7,823 bases of DNA from SAR324 cluster bacterium. Lineage in GTDB: Bacteria; Bdellovibrionota; UBA2361; JAAZON01. The notes under the pieces were generated by a model. That model searched no databases and was not told the DNA's origin. It saw only the letters and a list, made by a program, of their open reading frames with translations. Every line of letters begins with the position of its first letter. The first letter of the stretch is position 1. Below are positions 1 to 6,224 of this stretch, one piece after another. The position numbers and the translations under genes are program-made. Where the stretch lies: contig JAAZON010000384.1 in NCBI GenBank assembly GCA_012797725.1, positions 1 through 7,823 of the forward strand. The letters run 5' to 3'.

Positions 1-1028
1 AGCGAAGGAGTGGAAGGTTTTTGGCCTTCAATTAAAGGTATGTTGGGAACTTCCTCGGGCGTAGTGGTAGAGACAAGTGGTAGGTTCATAACTGGAGTCG
101 CAACTGGGGCAATTTCAGCTTCCCTAGAAGTTATAATGGTCGATGTTTCTGTTGCTGTTTCCGTTGGAGTAGCCGTGGGTTCTTCTTCTTGAGGGGTAGG
201 GGTTGGCGTCTTCTCAAGTTCCTCTTCGGGGGTTTCGGTTGGTGTAGGGCTAAACTCTTTGGTGGGAGTTTCGGTCGGAACAATCGTTGGCTGCTCTTCC
301 TCGACAGTGCCTGGAGTTGACTCAGTTTCTCGTATCTGACTCTCAGCGGGAGAAGTTTCACTTGGGGCTGAAAACTGTGTTTCTAGCATTTCAGGAGTTG
401 GAGTGAATTCTGGAGTAGGAAGTCTTGGCTCTTCAAACAAACTAAGAGCCGGGGGTGAGGCTTCTGGTTTATTAGTTGGCTCCTCGATAAGACTTGGTGT
501 TGGAGAGAGCATAGGGGGTGTTTCTTTTTGAGGAACTATTAAAATACCTTCTTGAGCGTAGGGAGCATCATCTGGCAAAAGCCTGAAAATTTTAGCATTT
601 CCTTCGTCGCTTACGACAAAACGTGGAGCTTTCTTTAATTTCAAATCAAGAACAATTCTAGTCTTCTTTTCATGCACTCCCACACGAATTCGTCTTACGA
701 GGGGATTTTCCTGGACATCCATGCTTTCTGGACGGAGAACTTGAAGGCCTGTGATATCAATTACAAAACGACTCGGCTTTTCAAGAGACAAGTATTCAAA
801 TAATGCTGTAGATACCCCTTCTATTCTTAATTCCAAACCTGGTTGCTGTTGAGTATCGTCAAAGTCACGATCTCCAAGGTAAAGCAAGAAACCTTCGCCT
901 TTTAGCGCTAGTAATTCTTTCGAAGATTTATTTGCTGGGTCTGCATAGAGTGCCGAAGAAAAAAGCATCAGCAAAATAAGCAGCCAAAAGCTTCTTCGCA
1001 TTAACAGCATTACTTTTTTTGTCGTCAT
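1..1028 (-). CDS. Exported AMIN-domain protein with long Pro/Thr/Glu-rich linker (C-terminus outside window)
   Basis: An open frame of 342 codons runs from ATG at 1028 to the left edge without a stop, so only the N-terminal part is seen. Residues 1-29 look like a Sec signal peptide: basic start, hydrophobic core around 14-27, and a likely cut after LYA before D30. Residues about 66-150 resemble an AMIN domain, a beta-rich module that in known proteins (AmiC amidases, PilQ) binds peptidoglycan or localises envelope proteins; hallmarks are the strand ending RFVIDITGL (87-95), then PLVRRIRVG and TRIVLDLK. From about 167 to 342 the protein is almost only P, T, E, S and A with TPTETP-like repeats, a typical flexible periplasmic spacer. 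What follows the spacer (second AMIN, amidase, secretin or nothing) cannot be seen. ATGs at codons 7 and 10 are alternative starts; none has a clear Shine-Dalgarno. A weak -10 (TTTAAT, 1049-1044) lies 15 bases upstream of the start. Confidence 0.85.
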   Translation of the reverse strand, partial: MTTKKVMLLMRRSFWLLILLMLFSSALYADPANKSSKELLALKGEGFLLYLGDRDFDDTQQQPGLELRIEGVSTALFEYLSLEKPSRFVIDITGLQVLRPESMDVQENPLVRRIRVGVHEKKTRIVLDLKLKKAPRFVVSDEGNAKIFRLLPDDAPYAQEGILIVPQKETPPMLSPTPSLIEEPTNKPEASPPALSLFEEPRLPTPEFTPTPEMLETQFSAPSETSPAESQIRETESTPGTVEEEQPTIVPTETPTKEFSPTPTETPEEELEKTPTPTPQEEEPTATPTETATETSTIITSREAEIAPVATPVMNLPLVSTTTPEEVPNIPLIEGQKPSTPS

Positions 1029-1135
1029 TGATGAAATATGCAAATTAAACCGACTTCAAAGAGCAAGTCTAAATATCCAACCAACTCATTCCTTGGCCCA
1101 ACGCGTTGTTATCATAGCGTAAAAAGCTTTCGAGT

Positions 1136-1154
1136 ACGACAGATAAACTGTCGT
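1136..1154. repeat. Perfect inverted repeat ACGACAG-N5-CTGTCGT
   Basis: Seven bases (1136-1142) are repeated perfectly in inverse after a 5-base spacer ATAAA (1143-1147). The stem is not followed by a T-tract on either strand, so it does not look like an intrinsic terminator. It sits about 108 bases upstream of the AMIN gene start and about 275 upstream of the TMTC-like gene start. A dyad of this size could be a dimeric repressor site or a small RNA hairpin; both are inference. Confidence 0.4.
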
Positions 1155-1245
1155 TTAAGATGAGGTTGAGGATATTTTACCTAAGCTTCTTGAATTGTTT
1201 TTAGAGGTTTAATCGATATCGTTCCATTGCCTAAGAGCATTCTAA

Positions 1246-1271
1246 AATGTTCCAGTCGAAATTGGGACATT
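1246..1271. repeat. Imperfect inverted repeat, 10-base arms with 6-base loop
   Basis: AATGTTCCAG (1246-1255) and TTGGGACATT (1262-1271) pair around the loop TCGAAA. Read as plus-strand RNA the stem has eight Watson-Crick pairs and two G-U wobbles, so it would fold better as RNA from the plus strand than as a DNA operator. No T-tract follows. It lies upstream of the candidate promoter of the TMTC-like gene, so it would be in that mRNA only if transcription starts further left. Confidence 0.35.
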
Positions 1272-1390
1272 GTCACAGGCCTTAGAGGCATAGAGGATAT
1301 AAGCAGTTCAACGCTGTAACTAGTTGATAATGCTATGTTTACCTCCCACCATCTCCAGCTGGTCTAATTCCTTTTTCTTTCGAAGCTAAG

Positions 1391-1420
1391 TTGTAAGGCT
1401 CTTATCGCATCCTTTATAGT
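1391..1420 (+). promoter_or_regulatory. Candidate sigma-70-type promoter for the glycosyltransferase cluster
   Basis: TTGTAA (1391-1396, four of six to the -35 consensus) and TATAGT (1415-1420, five of six to the -10 consensus) are separated by 18 bases. Transcription would start near 1427, leaving almost no leader before the ATG at 1430. The lack of a Shine-Dalgarno before that ATG fits a leaderless message, but the promoter call rests on motif matching alone. Confidence 0.3.
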
Positions 1421-1429
1421 TTCTCTGTA

Positions 1430-3223
1430 ATGAAAGCGGCAGCTTTAGATAGAATTTTTTTCCTTTTAATAATTTTAATGTCTTTGGTGCCTTTTCTACC
1501 CGGGCTTGATGGCGCATTTATTCAAGATGATATTCCTCTGATAAAAAACAACCTAGAAATTCGCAAACTCAATAATATTCCGAGTCTTTTTCAACAGCTT
1601 TATTGGCATAAGACAGCACGGGCAGATCTTTATAGGCCATTGAGTATTGCAAGCTATGCGATAGATGGAAAAGTTTGGGGAAGGGACAATTTTGGGGCAC
1701 CACTTTCAAGGGGCGTACATTTAACAAACATCTTATTGCATGTTTTTGTCAGCGTCTCTCTTTATTTGCTTTTTATTATTCTATTGCGGGACAAAATTCC
1801 AGCTTTTTTTGGAGCAGCTTTTTTTTCTGTTCATCCCATTCATACAGAAGCAATTGTTCATTTGGTAGGTCGCGCTGATTTATTAATGGCATTTTTTTTC
1901 ATCTTGGCCTTTCTAATCTATATCAGCTCTTCCCATACAGGAAAGCTTAAGCTGCTTTTATGTTCCATGCTTTATCTTGCTTCCATGATGTCCAAAGAAA
2001 TGGGAGTTATGTTGTTAGCGGTGTTATTTGTCTATGATTTTTTCTTCCGAAATGATCTCAAATTCCTCGATTTCGTGAAAAAAGAAGCAATAAGGCTGGC
2101 GCCGTTTGTTTTATCACTTCTTATTTTCATATTAATGCGAGGCTTTACTATTGGAGCGAATTTGAATCCTCCAAGTGTTTTTGCCCTTTCAGGTCCTAGC
2201 CAGTTCATGGCTTTCATTGACCCTAAGCCAGGCGAAGTGCTGATAACAATGTCGCATGCGCTGGGAATTTATTTATTAACAAGCTTTGTTCCTCTGTGGC
2301 ATAGTGCTGATTACTCCGGATTCCCTCATGCTAGAACGCTCGGTTTTCCCGCTATGCTTTCCCTCGTTAGCTTTGTCATTCTGGCCTGCTTGGCCGTGTG
2401 GTCTTACAGGAGGGGGGATAAGAGGTTTTTGTTTTGGTTTTTATATTTTCTTTTAACAATATTTCCTGTGTCTAATTTGATTGCTACAAGCGGCATAGTC
2501 TTTGCTGAAAGAGTCCTATATCTTCCGTCCGTTGCAGCTGCTGCGGTTTTTGGTATTGCGGCTTCAGTGCTTTGGAGAAAATGGAAGAAGATGACAGGTG
2601 TTATTATTACTCTGATCTTTATTCTCTTTGGGATTCAGTCTTATCACCAAAGTTCTCAGTGGAAGGATGCTCTTAGTATTTTCAAATACTCACAAGAGAA
2701 TTGCCCATTCTTTGGCTTCATTGGCTTAGGCTCGCTTGCGGAAGCTTATGCTGGAGAGCTTGATAAGCACCCAGAGTTATTACCTAGAGCCCTTGAGGTA
2801 GCTAAGGCTGCAGTGGCGGCAGGGACTAGTACTTTTAACGTTTCCCAACTTGCCTCCCTCCTTGAACGAAGCGGCAACTATGAAGAAAGTTTTAAGTGGT
2901 GGACTGCACTTTGGCAGGCTGTACCAAATAACGACTTTTACTATTCTAGAAGCAATGAAATGCTGAAGAAACATTACGAACTTAAAGCTGCTTCTGGTGA
3001 TTTTGCTCATGCGGCACGTGCTGTAGAGTTGGGGCTTCAATATGCCAAAAAGAGAGATAATACCACAGAGCTGAACTACTGGTTGGAAAACTGCGAAAAA
3101 GCCTTTGAGAAATGGATTTCCAAGCTCATGTATCAAAACAATTCCTTAGAAGCAGCGAAGGCCTGCGCAAGCCTTAAGGCTTTGAATCCTTCAAGCCAAA
3201 TTGCTTTGCTTTATTGCCGATGA
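1430..3223 (+). CDS. TMTC-like GT-C membrane glycosyltransferase with C-terminal helical (TPR-like) repeats
   Basis: A polytopic inner-membrane protein of 597 residues. The first 400 residues follow the layout of the TMTC family (eukaryotic O-mannosyltransferases and many bacterial TPR-glycosyltransferases): an acidic DD pair after the first membrane segment (D33-D34, GT-C metal/donor-carrier motif), YRPL (68-71), H97 and H104 in the HLTNILLH stretch, HPIHTE (135-140) then VGRAD (146-150), SKE (188-190), VPLWHSADYS (287-296) and AERVLYLPS (359-367). Such enzymes use a polyprenyl-phosphate sugar on the extracytoplasmic side. Residues about 410-597 are amphipathic helices in pairs, resembling degenerate TPRs, probably facing the periplasm and possibly binding the acceptor. 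The in-frame stop at 1394 and lack of other early starts favour ATG 1430, though no Shine-Dalgarno precedes it. Likely first gene of a three-gene run. Family is fairly sure; sugar and acceptor unknown. Confidence 0.85.
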   Translation: MKAAALDRIFFLLIILMSLVPFLPGLDGAFIQDDIPLIKNNLEIRKLNNIPSLFQQLYWHKTARADLYRPLSIASYAIDGKVWGRDNFGAPLSRGVHLTNILLHVFVSVSLYLLFIILLRDKIPAFFGAAFFSVHPIHTEAIVHLVGRADLLMAFFFILAFLIYISSSHTGKLKLLLCSMLYLASMMSKEMGVMLLAVLFVYDFFFRNDLKFLDFVKKEAIRLAPFVLSLLIFILMRGFTIGANLNPPSVFALSGPSQFMAFIDPKPGEVLITMSHALGIYLLTSFVPLWHSADYSGFPHARTLGFPAMLSLVSFVILACLAVWSYRRGDKRFLFWFLYFLLTIFPVSNLIATSGIVFAERVLYLPSVAAAAVFGIAASVLWRKWKKMTGVIITLIFILFGIQSYHQSSQWKDALSIFKYSQENCPFFGFIGLGSLAEAYAGELDKHPELLPRALEVAKAAVAAGTSTFNVSQLASLLERSGNYEESFKWWTALWQAVPNNDFYYSRSNEMLKKHYELKAASGDFAHAARAVELGLQYAKKRDNTTELNYWLENCEKAFEKWISKLMYQNNSLEAAKACASLKALNPSSQIALLYCR

Positions 3224-3336
3224 AACAAGCTATTTATGGTGTGTTCTTAGATGCTTTGGCAAATCTCAGCCGATCCTCAGATTGCATGAAATGTTTTGAA
3301 GGATTATCTTTGCAATGGATTCAAGGTTTTCTATAA
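3220..3336 (+). CDS. Possible 38-codon ORF overlapping the upstream stop (ATGA)
   Basis: ATG at 3220 overlaps the TGA of the TMTC-like gene by four bases, the usual arrangement for translational coupling, and opens 38 codons ending at TAA 3334-3336, inside the start of the GT39 gene in another frame. The peptide has no recognisable domain and no Shine-Dalgarno precedes it. It may be chance, a coupling leader, or the true N-terminus of the GT39 protein separated from it by a frameshift. A second ATG in the same frame lies at 3286. Confidence 0.2.
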   Translation: MKQAIYGVFLDALANLSRSSDCMKCFEGLSLQWIQGFL

Positions 3337-4972
3337 AGATACTCTAGTGCCCTCCATTATCAAAAATAATTGTCTTTTATTCATAGTGCTTGGGATTTTT
3401 GTTGTTTACACGGTAGCAACACTAAAGACTACAGCTCCTACCTCTGATGAGCTTCCCCATTTAGCCTCTGGGTATGTTACGCTTAAATTCAATAATAAGA
3501 GTCTTAATATTGAACATCCTCCACTTGTAAAGATTCTAGCGGCAGCTCCACTTCTTTTAAGAATCACGCCCCCTGCCCAATGGGCACGAAAAAACTGGAG
3601 CACGGAAAATGAGTGGGAATTTGGGAGGGAGTTTCTGTACCACAATGGTACGGAAGCTTTGACAACCTTGAACATTGCCAGACTTCCAATGCTTGTCTTT
3701 GGGGTCGTTTTGTGTTTGGCCTGTTATTGCTGGTCGTATGAGCTTTTTGGGAAGAGAGGCGCTGTTTTTAGCGTTTTTTTATGTGCCTTTTGTCCGAATA
3801 TTTTAGCGCACACTCGACTGATTACGACAGATGTACCACTAGCTTCCTTGGGAGTGCTAAGCGCATTTTTACTTTTCCGTTTCTTGCGAAAATCTTCTTT
3901 CTTGGCGGCTTTGAGCTTGGGAGTTTCTCTTGGATGCATGCTCTCAGTTAAGTATTCAGCCATAGTGCTTCTTGGGGGAATGCTAGTGGCTGGCCTTATG
4001 GCCTTATTCTTTGTGAAGCAGGGAATTGATCAAAGACTATTGAAGCCTCTCTATACCCTTCGCCTGTTGTTTATTGTCTCTCTTGCTGCAGGATTAGTTT
4101 TTTCCGCAGTTTATGGCACTTTATTTTTTTGGCCAGCATATTATCAAGGGCTTAAATCTGTAGGCTTTAACCATAATCCAGACTTCCTTTTTTATTTTCT
4201 GGGTAATTTTAAGAAAGGAGGCTTTGATTGGTATTTCCCTGGAGCATTTATCTTTAAGAGTTCGCGCGGGCTTTTATTGGCTCTTTGCTTCCTTTTAGTG
4301 CTTGGGGTTTTCTCATTGTGGAAGAAGAAGTTGGAATTTAGCCCGACCTTGCGTCTTTTTTTGTTAATAGGAATATTTGCCCCACTTTCATATTTTATAT
4401 TCATTTGCATGTATGCCCCAAATATTGGCTATCGATATATTATTCCAGCGACCTCGTTCCTATTTGTCTTATGTGGTGGCTTGCCGCATATCTTAGAAAG
4501 CTATAGATGGGGACGAGTCTTCTTGGTATTTATTGTCGTGTTTCATCTGCAATCAGCGATCAGGGCATTTCCCGATCCAATTTCCTATTTTAACGGTATT
4601 GCTGGCTGCTCAGGGATCAAGGGTATTGAATGTCTTGATGATTCTAACATTGACTGGGGACAAAACTTAATGCAGCTTGCAAAGGCTGTTCCAGAAGGGC
4701 AGGAGCTTACAATTCTCTATTTTGGTTCAGCTGAGTTAGATGCATATTTTTCAAAATGGCGGCTAATGCAAAAGCCAGAAATGCTAAAGCCAGAAAAAAC
4801 TCTTTATGCACTTAGCATTCACGGGTTAAACCGCTGGAATTCGCTATATTCCAAGCCAAATGGTGTTGACTGGTTCAGGGATTTTAAGCCTAAGGAGATC
4901 ATAGGTAATACTTATTATATATATGACTTTAGGGAGCCAGGCCCGGAATTAGCGCAAGAAGCTTTCAAATAA
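3296..4972 (+). CDS. GT39 / PMT-like GT-C membrane glycosyltransferase
   Basis: A 558-residue polytopic inner-membrane protein. After the first membrane segment (about 26-43) comes TSDELPH (49-55), whose D51-E52 pair matches the catalytic acidic motif of GT39 (PMT/ArnT-like) enzymes, then NIEHPPLVK (71-79), the family's EHPPL signature. TTDVPLA (177-183) is the second conserved periplasmic-loop motif, and KYSAI (219-223) follows. A C-terminal soluble part carries DPISYFN (427-433) and DSNIDWGQ (449-456), a motif common in bacterial GT39 proteins. The expected reaction is transfer of a sugar from a polyprenyl-phosphate carrier to an extracytoplasmic acceptor; which is unknown. The start is uncertain: TTG 3296 follows an in-frame TGA (3287-3289), the first in-frame ATG is only at about residue 132, GTG 3347 is an alternative, and no Shine-Dalgarno is visible. 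It follows the TMTC-like gene by 72 bases and is probably co-transcribed. Confidence 0.85.
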   Translation: MKDYLCNGFKVFYKDTLVPSIIKNNCLLFIVLGIFVVYTVATLKTTAPTSDELPHLASGYVTLKFNNKSLNIEHPPLVKILAAAPLLLRITPPAQWARKNWSTENEWEFGREFLYHNGTEALTTLNIARLPMLVFGVVLCLACYCWSYELFGKRGAVFSVFLCAFCPNILAHTRLITTDVPLASLGVLSAFLLFRFLRKSSFLAALSLGVSLGCMLSVKYSAIVLLGGMLVAGLMALFFVKQGIDQRLLKPLYTLRLLFIVSLAAGLVFSAVYGTLFFWPAYYQGLKSVGFNHNPDFLFYFLGNFKKGGFDWYFPGAFIFKSSRGLLLALCFLLVLGVFSLWKKKLEFSPTLRLFLLIGIFAPLSYFIFICMYAPNIGYRYIIPATSFLFVLCGGLPHILESYRWGRVFLVFIVVFHLQSAIRAFPDPISYFNGIAGCSGIKGIECLDDSNIDWGQNLMQLAKAVPEGQELTILYFGSAELDAYFSKWRLMQKPEMLKPEKTLYALSIHGLNRWNSLYSKPNGVDWFRDFKPKEIIGNTYYIYDFREPGPELAQEAFK

Positions 4973-4997
4973 GAGGCTACTTTTTAGATTTGTCGCT

Positions 4998-6128
4998 ATG
5001 ACAAAGGATTTGATTGCATATCTATTAAGACCGAAATTTATAGTCCCTTTTGTTCTTGTTTTGCTTGTGTTAGCTCCCTATCGAGAGCTTCTTGTTGGGG
5101 CTGCCATCCCAATTCCTGATGACATTTTTATATCCGATCTTGCAGATGGTGAGTTTCCAGTTCGCACTGAAATTGGCCGTCTTCTAAGAAGTGGCGAGTC
5201 TCCCTTTTGGCTTAAGGGGATTTTTACCGGTGCCTTAGGGGGATTAGACCCATTCTCGGCAGTCTTTTTTAGCTTTCTGCCTCCTTCGCTTGCTTTAGGT
5301 TGGATGATTTCATTTTTGCTTAGCGTGGCTGCATTGGGTACTTATGTTTTAGCGAGACAGCTAGGTGCTACGCGTTTAGGCTCATTCATGTCCGGATTTA
5401 TTTTTCCTTGGTCTGGATTCTTTGTCTGCCAGTTAAGACATCTCAGTATAATTGGAGTTGTTGCGTTATTTCCTATTGCGCTCTTTTGTTTGGAAAAAGC
5501 AGCAGCACAAAGCCCAATTTGCTTAGAGGCAGAAAAAAATAGGATATGCGCAAAAAAAAGCTTTCTTTGGATGCTGGCATTTAGCCTGCTCTTTGGTATT
5601 CAAATATTAGCGGGATTTCCACAATCTGCATACATATCGGGACTTGTATATTCAGCTTTAATTATAGCGCATGCAGCGAAACTCTTTTTTTTGGATCAAA
5701 AAGGAAGCGATCTGCGTAGAAGATTATTAACATCGGCGGCGCTGGTAGCAGGTTTTGCTTTTGCGGTTTTCGTGAGCGCTTTAATAGGTATGATTAGTAT
5801 TCTTCCACTTAAGGAACTAGGAGGTTTTTCAGATCGCAGTGCGGAAGCCTCATACGAGTGGGCTACTCATTTTAATTATTGGGGTAGGAATGTTCTTAGT
5901 TTTATTGTTCCGTATATAAACGGGGACATATCAGATCTAAGCTACAAAGGAGATAGCATTTTTTGGGAAGACTATGGGTATGTCGGCCTAATTACTTTGC
6001 TTTTCTCTGTAGTGGCTTTGGTCAAGAAAGCTCGATGCTTTCCGGTTGTTTTTTGGGGTCTTGGTACAGTAGTTGTGTATATGTTGGTGCTTGGGAAAAT
6101 TACACCTGTTGATCGTATTGCGTTTTAG
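4998..6128 (+). CDS. YfhO-like membrane protein, N-terminal part, ending at an in-frame TAG
   Basis: The 376 residues hold most membrane helices of a YfhO-family GT-C protein (Pfam Bacterial membrane protein, YfhO). Visible family features are the periplasmic first loop SDLADGEFPVRTEIGRLL (46-63) with RSGESPFW (64-71), RHLS (147-150), AGFPQSAY (205-212), the loop PLKELGGFSDRSAEAS (270-285) and WEDYGYVGL (323-331). B. subtilis YfhO works with CsbB to glycosylate lipoteichoic acid; the related Listeria system does the same, so a role in extracytoplasmic sugar transfer is inferred here. The frame stops at TAG 6126-6128, in mid-domain; family members normally continue. ATG 4998 is the first start after an in-frame TAG at 4950; it lies 25 bases after the GT39 stop and lacks a clear Shine-Dalgarno. 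Without the missing half this product is probably not functional as in known members. Confidence 0.75.
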   Translation: MTKDLIAYLLRPKFIVPFVLVLLVLAPYRELLVGAAIPIPDDIFISDLADGEFPVRTEIGRLLRSGESPFWLKGIFTGALGGLDPFSAVFFSFLPPSLALGWMISFLLSVAALGTYVLARQLGATRLGSFMSGFIFPWSGFFVCQLRHLSIIGVVALFPIALFCLEKAAAQSPICLEAEKNRICAKKSFLWMLAFSLLFGIQILAGFPQSAYISGLVYSALIIAHAAKLFFLDQKGSDLRRRLLTSAALVAGFAFAVFVSALIGMISILPLKELGGFSDRSAEASYEWATHFNYWGRNVLSFIVPYINGDISDLSYKGDSIFWEDYGYVGLITLLFSVVALVKKARCFPVVFWGLGTVVVYMLVLGKITPVDRIAF

Positions 6129-6224
6129 CTGCTCCCGTTTCTTTCGACATTTCGCTTCCCAACACGCTTCCTTTTTGTTGTTGAACTTGGTCTTTCGCTA
6201 CTTGGGGGTATTGGGCTGAGCATA

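Larger units (their letters stand above)
1029..1429. other. Divergent intergenic region, 401 bases
   Basis: This region separates the starts of the AMIN gene (leftward) and the TMTC-like gene (rightward), so it should hold both promoters. I see no convincing coding frame, tRNA or rRNA. It contains two inverted repeats (1136-1154 and 1246-1271), a possible rightward promoter (1391-1420) and short palindromes of no clear meaning. Its length is larger than two promoters need, which leaves room for a regulator site or a small RNA, but nothing in the sequence identifies one. Confidence 0.6.

Noticed and set aside
131..361. A 76-codon minus-strand frame rich in K, R, P and Q
   Set aside because: It is an off-frame reading of the Pro/Thr/Glu-rich linker of the AMIN gene; the 342-codon frame with signal peptide and AMIN domain is on the same strand and explains this DNA.
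1136..1154. Intrinsic terminator
   Set aside because: The stem has no T-tract after it on either strand, and no gene ends towards it.
1246..1275. Possible tRNA arm because of GTTCCAGTCGAAAT
   Set aside because: The T-loop-like string is not matched by an acceptor stem, D-arm or anticodon arm at the right distances.
1355..1362. Short palindrome CCAGCTGG as an operator
   Set aside because: Eight bases is close to what chance gives in 400 bases and no second copy or promoter overlap supports it.
2780..3136. A 118-codon minus-strand frame
   Set aside because: It lies antisense inside the TMTC-like gene, has no recognisable features, and the sense frame shows clear family motifs and a helical-repeat tail.
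6126..6128. A recoded genetic code in which TAG is a sense codon
   Set aside because: TAG also ends the nitroreductase at its natural length and the YfhO-like frame at its natural C-terminus, so TAG works as a stop here.
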